From Narthecium ossifragum (taxonomy: Eukaryota; Streptophyta; Magnoliopsida; Dioscoreales; Nartheciaceae), in the NCBI GenBank assembly GCA_963920575.1, contig OY986968.1:1937001-2001000 (forward strand): a stretch of 64,000 nucleotides of DNA. The letters are read 5' to 3'. Position 1 is the stretch's first letter. Every line of letters begins with the position of its first letter. Positions 26,201-41,200 of the stretch are shown piece by piece. The notes under the pieces were generated by a model, which was not told the DNA's origin, searched no databases, and was given only the letters and a program-made list of their open reading frames with translations. Position numbers and translations under genes: made by a program.

Positions 26201-29200
26201 ACTGGCAAAGAATTTTATATTGTTGAACCATGCTACATCTAAGATCAAATCAAACAAGCCACTAATGTTTTAGATGCAGTGACATCATACTGAGACATGA
26301 TGGTAAATTCATTAGATGCAAATCTCTCAAGAAATTACAGTGGCGGGTGTTATCATGCCAGTAATTTACCGACACGATACATGTATCAGCCTAGACCCCA
26401 CGTCAATACATCTATCCAAGTCCGTGCCATTGGCTCGAACTTCATGCCAAATACCCAATATAATGTGTCATTCAGCCAAAGACTAGCAAAGTAATCCTTG
26501 CGTCCTTCGATTCTCCCTAAAAAATAAAGAAATACTCATTGAATACTAGAAAATAATTGTAATACTCTTAAAGAAAGATATACTCTTATTTAATTTGGAA
26601 CAAGTTTTGTTCTAAATCAAGAACAATTGTAAAGTACGAACAATCAACTCCTTTGGGCTAATATAAGGATACAAATCAGCAGGATTAAACCAAAAGGAAT
26701 CAAACACCTATCAGAAGTTGCATCGCAAAAATTTGTATTAGTGGAATTGTAGGAATATACAAGGACCCCGATTTCATCCCATTTAGCATACAAAATCATC
26801 ATTGAAGAATCTTTTCTTTTACAGACATCTGGCACAGTAATAGACATTGAAAGTTACGATGATTCAATCAACAGAGAAAGAAATAAACAAAGAAATTACA
26901 ACAGACTCTATGATAAGTTCAAATCCATTTTCATCATTAAGTTGATCCTACATCACTTGCATCAAGGTCTTCCGTAGCTTTTAGATCAAACCTACGGTCT
27001 AATAAAGGAATAGGAAAACAAAAATTCAACAATATAGAATGAACATCAAGATACAAAACCTACAAAACTCATAATATAGATAAAACCTAGTGTTCTAATA
27101 AAGTAACAGGAGAAACAAAATAACAAAATAACAGTAACAGGAGAAACAAAATACACAACATTTTGAGGTGGAACGACAAACAATATGACTCTATAAGAAG
27201 GCTCCTTAAACTCACAATCATGATAAATGCTTGAGGTATATTGATAACAAGAAGCTTAGAGACAATAAGGCATGGTACAAAGAACCTTTGCTTCAAAGGC
27301 AGTTATGAAAGCCATTTGGAAAAAAAAAAATTAGTAATTCATGGCGACAAAATCACAGAGCATGAATATTGCAGATATGAATATAAGTGATTGTATAAAA
27401 TAACAAACAAATGAAAACTGAAAGTTTGCAGTCAAACACAGCACCTGCAAAAGTCTATACATTGGAACTGGCCTCTTCAGATCCAATATAATTTCTGAAA
27501 CTGCATTCAACTGGCTTGGAGTAAGACAATAAGGAAGAGCATTCAGAAAATCCTTTGTAAGACCAGACCAATCCTCAGCACGAACAGGAACGGCATTAAG
27601 ATCATCCCTTTCGTACTTATGCAGCAATTCTTCCTTTTCGGTACATGTATCGAGAGCTTCAAGCATTTGAAATAATCGTCCTAACTGGAAAGATGGCAAT
27701 CAGAAATGCCCTATATCCATATCCTCATTTGAAATGTAAAATTAAAAAACATATGAATCGCTTTCTGAAAAATAGTGACACTCAATTGCTCATACCAACC
27801 CTAAGAACCAATGTGCAACAACGAGAAACACAAGCAATTCCTAGTTAGTGGGCTCCAGAGTAGTAACAATGTAACATATGCCTTTACTTTCTAGTATTCC
27901 TATAACATGAAGGTTAGACATTAAATAGATAAAGGCCACATCAGTTAGATGCACACAAGAGTTGAAAACAGTACTCACGTACGAAACTTTGACTTTTTCC
28001 TCTCAAGTTGGTGCGTCTGAATATGGAAACTTTGCTCTCATTCCTGCTTCTCTCTTCCAATGCATGAAAACTTAGAGCATATTACGATCTATTGCCATCA
28101 TGATCTCAATTCACGCTTAATTAGTTTCTCGCTTTTTTTACCTTTAAGACATAAAAACTATTGATACTGGTATATAAGCCAATAACTGAGCATCTCAAAG
28201 ATATGTATAGCACACAGTCTGTCAGTGTTCTTTTGGTTGTGGCCTAAGCAAAGGTGGAAAGGGCAAAAATTTATTCCACCTTAACAACTTATGATGGTTT
28301 TATTCCAACAAGGATTGGATCGCTGGAAAAACAAATCATAGGCAAGAAGCCACTTTTGACCAGGCAAGTTGCATTCAAGAAATGTATTCCATTGTGGAAC
28401 AACTTGACCCTTTCACATTCCAAGAGGAGGGATACAACAATTTTCTAGAAAGCAAGCAACAAATAGGTTGATCATAGACTAAGCTAGAGTTTTGTAAATC
28501 CACCCTCTAATTTGACCATTTAGCTGCAGCATACTGATCTATGCTAATTCACAACCAGAGGATTGGTATCACTAGAATTAGTTAAAAATTGAAATTAGTA
28601 TTCAACATGTTGATCTGATAGACTCTCTATTAGGTTCTGAGTGCTATAATAGCTAAAACACCTTTCTAACACTCCCTACCCATCTCTGCGATGTGCATGC
28701 TTCCATTCTTAGCAGGCTTTTTAACGCAAGATATATGTTGTAAATAAAACACTCTATGATGGCTAGTTATTATGTAATCTACGAGGCAGTTGGCCTTGTC
28801 AGAGTCTGAGGGGCTTAAAAATGTAAAGCCAAAAGTTCAGGTTGTGGTCTTGGAAAAAGAGAATACTTCCCTTTTGAGTTTTTTGCTGTTTTGGACCCCC
28901 AGAGTTCTCTTTTGGCACTTTCACCCCCCCCCCCCCCCCCAAAACCCCAAATGCCCCTGGGTGCCAGGATTCCATCACTCATGTCACATGACTTGGCATG
29001 GCATGTACAATAAAAAAATCGATCGGGGGTGATGTATCCCGAGGTGGGGGTTACAACATACAAATGGCGCTCTCTCACCGTATAACGTAAGCCTAAACCC
29101 TTTAAAAAAATTAATGCAACAGGATATGTGATGGCGACCGAATCCTCCGGCCACTCACATCCTCTCTTGCAGTCCTCAACTTCTCCCACCACACCTTTTT

Positions 29201-32200
29201 TTGCGCGCCCTCAGCCCCCTTCTCCCCCCCTTCACATCCCTTTACATCTCCATCCCACTCCAATCCACCTTGTTGGCATCTATGGGTGTCATGCACTCAG
29301 TTAGCTCATAGTTCCAAACGTACAGACTGGCCTTGCAGCCACATACGTGTGTAACGGATCTATCCAAAATCTTCTCCTTCGACCGCCAGTGTTTCCATGC
29401 CCGGAGCGCTTCTTTCTTGAGGTGCTGGTGAACAATGGCTGCCCAATCCAGCTTGCAGAGGGAGCTGAGATCTTCAAGTACTTATTGTCGCTCACCTCGT
29501 CCTTATTGTCCTTCAGAGCTTTCAAGATGATGGTGATGGTTTTTGTCGGCATGTCAATGGCTTTGATCCCTTCTCTGGCGTGTTGGCCGTAGTAGGGCAT
29601 ATCAATTAGACTTTGCCGCACCTTCAACATGCGTTTGATGACCTCCGCGTCCATTGGCAGACCGAGGATGGCGGCAATGTCCTTAGGTCTCAAATCCCCG
29701 TCGACGCCGTCGACAATAACCGCAACCCCTCCTTTAATGACGTATCACGTCATCCGAGAGGGCATGGTCCTACTTCACGTCTGGAAGGTCCAGGAAGTGG
29801 CCGAACGGAGTCTTCCGGATGATTTCTAAATGCACATTAGCAACGTAAACCCGTGCAGCCTCCTTTACCTTAGATGCGAAACACCTGCCCTGAAATGTTG
29901 TATCGCCCATCTCGGATGAGTTGGGGCTACCTTCTCCCACGACAACTGCAAAGTAAAGGTTAGAAGGAGGCGCAATGCTAAAAGTGACAAACACACGTAT
30001 AACAAGATACGGGCGTAAACGTGACAACTGAAGTCGAAAATGTACGCATAAAATGGACGCGTACAATATAATATGCGCATAAAATGGACGCGTACAATAT
30101 AATATGCGCATAAAATTGACATACAAACACAAAAGCTAAGTGTAAAATGTGAGCGTAGAATGCAGCGTAAAATATGATACGCACGTAAAATTGGCAAAGA
30201 AACACACGTAACATGTACGCATAAAATGCACGCATAGAATATGATTAGTGCGTAAAAGTGACGAACACGCGTTAAATGTATGAGTAAAATGTACACATAA
30301 AGTGCACACCCGAAATGTGATATGCGTGTAAAAGTGACAAACAACATGTAGGCATAAAATGCACGCGTAAATTATACGCAGGAAATGTATGTGCATGTCT
30401 GAGCATAGATTACAAAATAGTGAGCATAAATTGTAATGAGCGCTAGCATCTTTCTATGTAGGGAAAGGTTGGTGGGTAGAGAACTAAATGTGCACAAAAA
30501 TATTTGGTTCAATTGTGCACAAAAATTAGAGTTTCTACTCCCCCTTTCGGATATGGCGGGATTAAACCCTTTCAGATATGTGGAGATTAAACCCTTTCGG
30601 ATATGTGGAGATTAAAAGAAATGAAATGCAAAAAAGATATCTGGGAGAGCAGCGGACTTCGATTGATCATTAGGGCCCCCTACGCAACATAGCAACTTCT
30701 CCACGGCCTTCTCCATGGCCGTGGCAAGTAGACTCTCCATGGCGTTCTCCATCGCCATTGCTCGGGAAAACAGGGACGGTGAGGTCGTTTCCAGGAGATC
30801 AAGGATATCACAGAGATCAGAGAGAACGGAGAGAGGCGACGGCGAGATCGGAGTGGATGTGAGATAGTATCGAGCCGGATTGGAAAATATGTGTGATGTC
30901 CGGTGTTTTTGTGCGCTAAATACATCCATACACGTTTCGTCGACATTACGACCCGACATAACACGGGCCAATGTAATGGCGCCACGTGGATGCCGACCCC
31001 GCCTCATCGGGCCCATCAAGGGTCGCGTCTTTTCTTTTTTTTTTTTGAATTCAAACGACATCGCCAGGCATTAGGGAATGGCCACATCTATGTAGTAACC
31101 CCCGCCTCAGGATACACCGCGCCCAATCAATTTTTTTATTGTCCATGCTCACATCCTGACACCCAGAGGCATTTTGGGGCTTTGCCGTCCTGTTTTGCCA
31201 AAAAAACGGGGGGCGGGGGGGGGGGGGGGCCCTGAGTCCAAAACAGCAAAAAACTCTGGGTGATGGCATCCCGGCACCCAGGGGCATTTTGGGGAAAAAG
31301 CAGCTTTGGGACCCTGTTTTGCAAAAAACACAAGGGGTCCTGGAGGTGCCAAAAGAGAACTCTGGTCCAAAACAACAAAAAATTCCTTCCCTTTTGCTAA
31401 CTTAATAGGTTATCTCATTTCCCATTGCAATATTAATATTTACTTTATAGATCAGATGTTTTTTTCTGTTTCCACTAGGTTGAAAGTGGAGAGGAAACTA
31501 TCATCATGACAGTATGACTCATGAAAGCATGCTCAAGGCGCTTTACAAATTTGTTAGCTATCCAAAAGGTTAAATGTTTGAACATGTTGAAACTGATTGG
31601 CATTTGTTCAACCTCATTTTGAAAAAGAGTTCATTTATTCAGTATTGTAGTTCATTTATTAAGTATTGTTTCTTCATTTAACACACGAGCTCAATCCAGC
31701 TAAATAGTGTCTCGTAAAGGAAGACGAAGGCTTTGGTGGCACTCCCCAAATCAAGTATTCATGCAGCGAACATGCAAATAAAAGATAAAATAGATACTCT
31801 AACTTTAGTATTGGATGTGATAATCATGCACGACTATAATGGAAAATATGCCTACTAAGCAGGCAAGACATATATCAAATGAATCAAACTAATGTCATGG
31901 CCAGAAAATTACCTGGAGGTAAAAGAACTCATCAAAGATTAATCTTCTACGAGCTATATCAGCTTCATTTAAGCTCTTGGGGCAGTGAATTCCCATGTAG
32001 GCCTGCATATGGTGACAGAGATGACATGATGCTCCCAAAGGATCGAAACAATGAACTTGAGCTATGTGAAACAAGACAAGCATGTGCATTTAGTTACATG
32101 ATATCAAGAAACATATTTGATTGAACAAATGAAACGCTCCTTTTAGACCAATCAGACTACCAGCGCTCTAGTCTCCCAGAGCTGCATAAAAGCCCACAGA

Positions 32201-35200
32201 AAGGGGAAGTTAAAAGAAAACTAAGATATCACTCTCCTATCTAGCAATGCTGATGCATAGGAAGAAAAAAAACGAAAAAACCAAGGACTGGCACATTGAC
32301 TTCTCAAATCTGAGATTTGCTCCAAATCTCAACCAGTTCCTCAAAAACATTCTTTTCATCCCAGCAAGAGGAATGACTTCAATAGTATAAGTAAAACAGC
32401 TGCATATTATCCTAGCTTGGTAGCTATTAAAGTGAAATATAGGTTGAAAAAAAAACTTAAAGCCTCATTCTTTTGAAAAGAGGCTTGGACACTCGACACA
32501 AGGATAAAGTTCGGGAAGAAAAAACCTCAGCCTCCTAATATATGCTTTCAACCTCTTCTCGTTAAGAAAAGAAAGGACACCAAGGAAAAGAACTCAAGAA
32601 GAATGACCAGTCTCAAGAAAATTTTGCTTAGAGCTAGGGTTTTTCAGAAAGTTTCAAATGATTGTTTCCGAGAGAAGTGCATAGATAATCCCCAACTTCC
32701 AATTTTCCCCGATTACTGTATGCTCGATGGATGGAGAATTTGATTTTACCTCTCAAACAAGTTTAAAGGGCACTAGTATAAATAAGAAGATATTCATCAA
32801 AGGCACTGAAATAAAGAAAGCACAAGGAGAACAAAATTTGGTTTCAAAGTCTTATCAAGATAATAAGAGATAACAGCTGTCAATGCAATCACTTCAAAAA
32901 GACCGAAAAAAAAAGAATATGTCATATAGCTAATACTTTTATAACATGCATAAGTACAAACTTTATTTTAATATGCCAAAACACTGACACAACTTCCAAC
33001 TATAATTAACCAATAAGTTTGTGTGAAAATCTTCATGAAATACCCTATGCCTATGGAGCTAACAAAGATGAAGAGAATCATGTCTGAAAGTGATCTACAT
33101 CATTCACAACTTTAACAATGTCATTTTGTCTTTACCTAGCACAAGAAACACTTGTAAGTGCAGACCTCATCATGATACACATGCTCAACATACCTTGTGC
33201 ATCACTTAAATGAAGATAATATGAGATAACTGCTGTCAATGCAATCACTTCAAAAAGACCAAAAAAAAAAACTTATAGCTAACACTTTTATCAAATGCAT
33301 ATGTACAAAACTATTATTTTGATTGTCATAACACTGACACAACTTCAAACTATAAGTAATCCAATAAGTTTCTGTCAAAACTTTCACGAATTACCCTATG
33401 CCTAAGGAGCTAACAAACATGAAGAGAATTGTGTCTTAAACTGATCTACATCATTTAACAATTTTATTTTCATCATTTAATAATTTTATTTTCTCTCTAC
33501 CTAGCCAAAGAATCACTTGTAATTGCAGATCTCATCATGATACATGATTCCATGCTCAACGTACATTGGGCATCACTTAAATGGATGTCATTTCTTCTTT
33601 TCAAAAGCTTCGAGAGTTCAAGAGGTCCTCATCATCCGCCACATCACATCAACACTTAAGGAGATTTAGATGGAAACTCATGACTTGACAATGCAAGAAT
33701 AGGTCAATTGGTCAAATCCAAATAATTCATATTGGCCAATCCATCGAGCATGACCATTCAGTAAGGACAATAGCGGAATTGAGCTGCCCCGAAGGCAGTC
33801 CTGTAGGGCCAGGCTTGAGACCAGCATTACAAGCTAAGTTCGGCCGGGCCGCCTCGAAAATGATGTCCGAACCAATTTCGAGGCAAGTTCACAATTACGT
33901 TGCCCAAACCCTAAAGAACCTCCCTGGAAATTACTCTCTCTCCTCTCCCCTATATATTAACAAATTCCCCAAGAAAAATTTGCTCTTTTAAGTACCAAAT
34001 ATTCTTCTATGATTCTATCACTAATCAAATAAACGTTAAAGAAACTGCAACAAGTACATCCTTTTTTGAAAAATGAGAGGACTAATCAAGGCTTCTACAA
34101 GTCATCTTCTTTAACATTGGGACATCAAGCTTTGATTTACAAACCTACAATTGTGCAAAACAGAAAACATGCGCAAAAATATAGCCGAGTTCACATTCAT
34201 ATTGCGTGTGAGCCCTTCAACAAAACAAAAAAGCTTACTTAAAAAGGAGATAAAACACAACCATATATTAGAAAGTCATGTCATAATGCAAAATAGCAGA
34301 AATCCAAAACTTAACTTACATCATGAAGATTTACCAAGTTGAACTCCTTGAGGAACTCTTCAGGGAAAGGATCAATATCAGCAGGCAATATATTTAAGGC
34401 TCTGTACAAGTTCAAGAGTTTAGAGAAATTAGCTTTGTGCTCTAAGTTACCCCATGCGTGGAACATATCATTAATGGAGTTGCTATCCCGAGAAAAGGAT
34501 GGTTTAAGAGTAGAAGTTCTTTTCCAATGGAAACGGAACAAAAATTTACGAGCTTAACACTTCATTAATACTCAATCAGTCGATTGTCAGATCGAACAAC
34601 TTTCTCCTAGGAAATTCTTGGACAATATGAAGGTAAAGAGAATAATAGGAAGAAAAAAATCTCTGTGGCTAAATGATGGTAGATCTAGATTAGGTAGATA
34701 TGCTAACATCCAGAATCCAATCAAGGAGAAAGATCTGGCTTTAACAAACGGCAAATGGAATGACACAAACAGCTGAGGACACTTCTTGCCTATAGTTTGT
34801 CTTTTAGAAATTAAATACTATCCAACCACGGGTCCGTTTATTTGAAAAACAAAAGCACTTTTTTGTCATAATTGATTGATTCAGCTTGACAAACCACATT
34901 AATCTAATGCAGATCCAGAAGAATGCTTTCTCCTTACCTTTATCCACCAAATTGGAGAAGCACAATTTGTTTCTAGAGCTAAAAAAGCATGTGTTGTATC
35001 ATTTTAATCCCATTTCCGAAAACTTAAACTAGTCCACTCACACCATTAGCTATAAAGCATGAAATCCATGAAGATCATGCACTCTTTCTGAAGGCTCACA
35101 ATCAAATAAATGTTTAGATTAAACAAAGAATGCAAAAAGGATTGAATAGGAAAGGGAATGAGAATGGAATGGGAATGAAGAGTGGAATGAGAGTGGGAAT

Positions 35201-38200
35201 GATATTTTTTTGTAAGACCAGGAATGGGAATAGGAATCACTCCTGAAAGTGTTTGAAATCATAATTATTGGATTTATTTGCAACTCAATTCCATCAGGAA
35301 CTGAAAGAAGGATTGGGAGATATTAGACGAGAAAGCTGCATTCCCAATTTGTCAGAAATGAAACCTTCCAGTCCCTACACTATTTGCTAACCAAACTACA
35401 GAATGAATGTTCACTCGGCATCTGAACATTCCATTCCCAACGTTTTGGCCCTACCAAATGTGTCGTAAGCAAGTCAAATTCAAGCCAAAGAGAATATTTT
35501 CAAAATGAACACTAACATGGGAGCAATATTGATCCTATATAACCGCAAAACGTGAAAGATGAAACAGAGTTTCCGATGGAAAACGCTCAACTCTTTCACC
35601 TAAAGCCAGATGAGTTTCCGACTGAACAACTCAACTCCTTTAGGAACTCGATGAAAAAAAAGGGCACTATGAGAGATGGATAATGCCTAGCTTGTTGTGT
35701 AACTTTCACAGGGCCCATATCAACTTTCGCGGAACATTCTGAATATGTTCTCATACTTCAGGGATGTATAAGTCTCCATAGAGAAATGAATTCAAGGAAT
35801 AGAATAACATTTAATGGTCCTCGACTACTGATAATCCGCAAAACAAGAAGCATAACACTCTATAGAATGTTTACTTCCAGAAAATGTTCTCATAACCCAT
35901 TAGATAGCTCATCAACTAGCGAACATTGCAGCAAGTACTGCTAGATACCTACCAACTTCTTTGAAAACTATCAATGTCCATAGGAGAAGCACAAGAGACC
36001 ACTGAAGAAGTTACATACAAAAGTACCTTAATATAATGTCCCTAAAAGTTCCTGGCTTGAGCCCTGCTTTAGAAGGGTAAAGAGGATAGGGTTTCCTCTC
36101 TACATGTGCATCTCGTTCCTCCTCATCTTCGAGCATATCAATACTATATTCTCTCATTTCGAAGTGGTCTTTTGCACGCATTGTCTTGACCTAAGATCAC
36201 ATTGCATTCTACAGTTAATATGGAATTATTCTCGTCGATATTCAAAATAAAGCATTGGTAGCATCATAATCAACTCATGATTTCAGGACATCTATTCCCG
36301 ATGAAACCTCTCAATTTTCCATTTTTCGAGTTATTCCTTATATATCTTCATCTTTGAAAACTGTTTATTCCTTAATACCCCGCTCAACACTATTTTCCTG
36401 GCAATATTTGTCCCAATTGTTTAACGTGTAATGATATCTGCATTTAAACCTGGCTATTCAAGTTGTTCAGATCCTAAAAGACTTAAACAGCTCAAATGTA
36501 TATCTTTTAATGTCAAAATGTCTACTCGTTCTGAAGACAATTAACTAATTTTAGACATACCAAAAGCTAAAAGATTGTCTCATACAGAAAAAACACGCCC
36601 AACAAAGTCGGAATATTATGCCCAATTATCACAACAAAAGCTTAATTAAAAAAAATGCAATTTGTAATAAAATATATACCGACCTCAAAAAGAAGTCTAG
36701 CACCTTAACAACATATTTGCAACCTAATTAGTCCGTTCTCATCCACCAGCTAAATTAAATTAAAACTTCAGCTACCTAAGTGTGTATTCATACATAACGG
36801 TGTGAAAAATCAGTCTGCTACTACAGGTGTTTATGCCAATGTTTGCGCAAGCATGCACATGGTTGTACATTAAATCCTCTACCGAGTTCGAGAATGTTAA
36901 TTCTGCCTAACAGACATACCCTTTCCAAGTGACTCATCCAAGTGTATTCAACCACAAGAGAAAACTTCCAAAACAGTAATTCCACGTAAATTCATGCTAC
37001 AAAAGTGTTGGGGATGCTACAATGCACCAGTTTGGGATTATAGGCAAGCAACATACGAGGTTTTACTATCAATTGAGATCATCAAAACATTGCAATACCG
37101 GCAACACCTGGTACTTGCAGACATATCACCATATAGTAAGTCCTTAAGTGCAGACACTTTTCTGGTGAAATGCCGCCACCACACTATGAATACCATCTTG
37201 CTCGTGCATCCACATCAGGATGCTTCGGTGGTCTATAAAATTCAAAGCATCACATATTTCAAGTTTCCAACCATGATTACAGATTAGCATGCTGAATCAT
37301 AAATCTCTAAACCAAAAAACAAGGAAAAACTAAGCCAACTGAGCTTTTATATTGTGATCCTTGGCTATTATTTGATCAGTTTTACAGCTAGTTATGCACC
37401 TGCAGCCCTGCAATCCCTACTATTTTCTTGGGATGCTAAATCTCAGGTCTCAGTCTCTCACCCACTCCCATTGCTGCAATCAGAGTATGCAACTACAGGT
37501 GATAAATCCTAAATTTCCAGCTTGCGCCAAAACACAAGGTTTTGGACAGAGACATTTGAGAAAAACTGATCAATCTTAAAAGTGAGTTGAAACTATTGAT
37601 GATCAGTTAATAGTTGTTGGAATCATGAATAATTGCAGACTGAAATCAGCAACAGTTAAGGTCCCAAAGGACCTTATTTATATTTAGGTCATTTTCAATT
37701 GGCATCACTTTCCTCTCCAAGTGGTCCTCCTGCTAACTATTTCATGGCTCTATTGATGATCAGATTATCTCATCCTGAAACCTTAGTATTTCATCAACAC
37801 ATATTTCATAGACACCTTGTGATCAATTCTAAGGTCTTCAAATCAAGTGCATAAATGTAGTTATAGCATGGTATACCTTGAAATTAAACTATAACAAAGC
37901 AAAACTGAGTTAACAAATTCCCATACATAATTGTGCGCATCTACATAACTATCTTATGCGATAATGTTCTATGAGTGAAGACAAGGTGATCACATACATT
38001 GGTTAATAAGCTCAGTAAATTATCAAATAACTAGCACCTTATCCACTAATCAATCTCCAATAAAATATTTAATATTTTCTTCAAGAGTCCAAGCTGGTTC
38101 CAACTTCCAACAATGACATACACCATTAATTATCAGTGTAAATAGTAGCCAACAATACGCATATTTTCAAGTAGATAATCTGCGTATATTATTGCAGTAT

Positions 38201-41200
38201 GTGATTACATGCTTCTCGTGTTTCTAATGCTTAAACTCCAGAACATTTAAGTCTTCAATATTCAAAGTTTTTTCATGAAAGTATGAAGTCGTTTCATCAT
38301 GCCAATTCATCATACCAAGCAACAACAATAGAGTGAAAATTAAAATCGTTTAAACGTAAGGACCTTTACCTATAACACCATAAGAATAGGATACTTCGTG
38401 TGCAAAATGATGTGAAACAAGAATACTGCTATGAACTTCCGAATCAACAGGGACTTTCTAACATTGAAAGAAGACCATTCCAATGCTACGTCTATATAAC
38501 TACTATGAGAGGAATTGTGAACTTCAATGATGCTTTGGTAGATTGTATAGAAATGACATCCTTTTGACGTGAATAATTCATGATTTAATACTGGTTATTT
38601 TCTACATGATAACAATTTCTGTTCTGCAACATGGCAACGAACCTAAAATCTACTATCCCCCAAACACTGGAGCATTTCCCACCATGATTACAAGTTATTA
38701 AGGGAGTTCATAAACAACATCTGAGGACCTCCATGGATTCATCATAAGCAACAACACTAGTTTGCAAATACCCACCTTACCACTAACATATACACGATCT
38801 CCTTCTTTGAACTTCGACTGGAGATTTTTGAGGAAAGGCTGATATGTAAAACGGGTACCACGAAAGAACTTTTTCAGATGAATATAGATCACTTTGCTTT
38901 GTCCAACGCCATGATCTACCTCGTCCCCAGAAACTGATCCTTTGTCTACAAACTCACAAGCCACAACAACCTCAAGAAATGAGAAAGAAAAGCTAGCCTT
39001 GATCCCCCTGAGAAGAGACATATGCATCTAGTCAATCAAAGTAAATAAAAAATCACAAAATTTTGCCCTGAGAGTATTGAATAATAAGCCAGGCAGAGCT
39101 AAAAGCTTTGGGTTTTGGCCAAAGCTAGGGCTTGCACTCTAATAGAGGGTGCTTAAATCCACAAATTTGAAGACTGGCATGCAATAAATGAAAATTTTCT
39201 TTATCATCTACTTGAGCCAGTAAATCCTTTTGTTGGATCTAATCGCGGAGATTCAAGAATTGAAGATGAATTTGATTCAATGACCAAAGATTTCATTGAA
39301 CCTTGTGTGCAATTTTAATATATATGATTCAACATGTTAATTAGACCATTCGTGTAAATATGGAATTAAAACTCATATTTTGAGTAACAAGTTGACTGCA
39401 TCTTTCAACCTAAATCACAAAACTCATGGTGGGATAGATTGAGTGATTGACTATACAACTTAAATCAGTTGAGAACTAGTAGTCTACTACCCAAAGAGCA
39501 ATTGCTAAATTAAGGAACCCAAATCAGATTAGACCTGTTGGCATCTAAAGTTACTTCAAGAATATTATCATGGAATGATTTTGTTCATGACATGTCAGAC
39601 ACCATTTTCCTAAATTCTCCTAATTGTCAATAGTTTCCTGATTTATATACTTTTACTAGTTTTTTAATTCTCCTAAAGCTGCTGAAAGCTTGAAACTTAA
39701 CTAAAATTGCCAATGCCGAAACTGTCAATCCATTTCATTTTCTAGATTGCCCGAAACAGACACCAAACCAAAACCTAAATTGCAGCCACCATATGAAACA
39801 GTATTTCAGAAGAAAATAAGCAAATGTCAGATTCATCATAAGATCATGAGTTTTTAGGTTTTCAAAGGCTCTTGGTGCCTGTGCAGATGAAGCATAAATG
39901 ACTAGGCCAAAGAAAAAATATAAGTGCTTTATTCGTAACGACATGCACGTTAAATAACACGATTACCTGGAAGATAAAACTTTTCCAACAAATATGTGAT
40001 AAGCGCCATCAGCAATCATGCCCTCAGCATTTTGCAGATCAGCATACGTTCGTGGAAAATGATGTAACAACTTGCGCACCTATACAGAAATCCAATGCTT
40101 TAGAACTTACAAATCACTTCTTCTTTTTTCAAGTTTCTACAAGGTCCATAGACATCCCACCGTATGAAAACCACAATTTTCAAGTTGGCGATACTGTCTA
40201 CTGGTTATCGCTGGTATGCAGTTGACAGCTTTGTCCAAGAATACATCCGCAGGTATTGCAGTTTCCAACACCTTATTGTCGGCAGGCCCCACCCTTTTAG
40301 CGGGCTTCTCCGGAGCAGCTTCTGCATCTAAGTATGCTTTGAATTCTGGCTTTGCTCCTTGGGAATCATGTGATAACGTATAGGGTGTTTCTTCACTGAC
40401 TACAGTGTACTTTAAACTTTTCAGCGGCTGAGCTAATAACGGCCAAGTTTCGCTCATGCTAGGTTCTGCCCATTCACCACCCAGAGAAAGAGGGAAGTAT
40501 CTATTACAGGCCCCAGGTAGTAAGAAATTCGTAGGTCCTTCCTGATGTGAAATTTCATCATACAGCTCAATAAATGAGGAATCGCCTAATTTCATGCATG
40601 GAAACCTTCCACAAGCCAAACTGATATCGACTTCATCTTCCCAGCCATTCACACTGGTAACACATTCTCTAGGCACTCTTTCTTGCTCATTAAAATCTTG
40701 GAGGTTGTTATAGCCCATTAAAACAGATGCCTAAAAGAAATCCAAATATAGTTCAAGAGCATGTCCGCTAAAAAAGATATTCAGATGAACATACGAACAA
40801 AGACAAGAAAGACATCAAAATGTCAAGAGCATAGCATAAATTAGTTCCCTTAATTAGCATGTTCCTTCTGTAGGAAAGGGAAAAATGTTATATACCATCC
40901 CTTCTATGGGGTTGTGAATTCTTTTAAGTGGTGTCATATTCGTCATCACTTTATAAGAATCTTCTTAGATAAATAGTATCTGAAAATGCACAAGTGGTAC
41001 TTGCTTCCTCATGTCAAGAGTACTCGATAGCCAGAATCACTGTAATTTTTTACTAACTCAATAAATGCAATTCCTCTACTAAAATGTTTTGAAATTCCTT
41101 CTTCCGCTTGAGCAACTAAGGGATCATCTTCTTTGAACAAGCATCCATTATGAGAGGATTTTCACATTCAAAACGCTATTTCTCAAAGTCAGATTACCTT

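Larger units (their letters stand above)
28876..31385. mobile_element. Mutator-like element with long terminal inverted repeats
   Basis: A 2510-bp element in a RECG intron is flanked by a perfect 10-bp duplication cttccctttt (28866-28875 and 31386-31395). The left TIR is about 28876-29075; the right TIR is about 31075-31385. They share GAGTTTTTTGCTGTTTTGGAC (right: GAATTTTTTGTTGTTTTGGAC), then agttctcttttggcac, gcccctgggtgcc, and farther in caataaaaaaat and gggggtta. The right arm is longer because it holds a duplicated gcattttgggg block. Poly(C)/poly(G) runs lie in both arms. The interior holds a broken minus-strand gene fragment and a 30-bp-class tandem repeat. No intact transposase was seen. 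Confidence 0.85.

Noticed and set aside
29865..30396. Overlapping 85-160-codon minus ORFs rich in FYAHI/LCVH
   Set aside because: They are reading frames of a degenerate tandem repeat.
29990..30425. CRISPR-like direct repeats
   Set aside because: Repeats are degenerate with no conserved spacers, and lie in a plant transposon.
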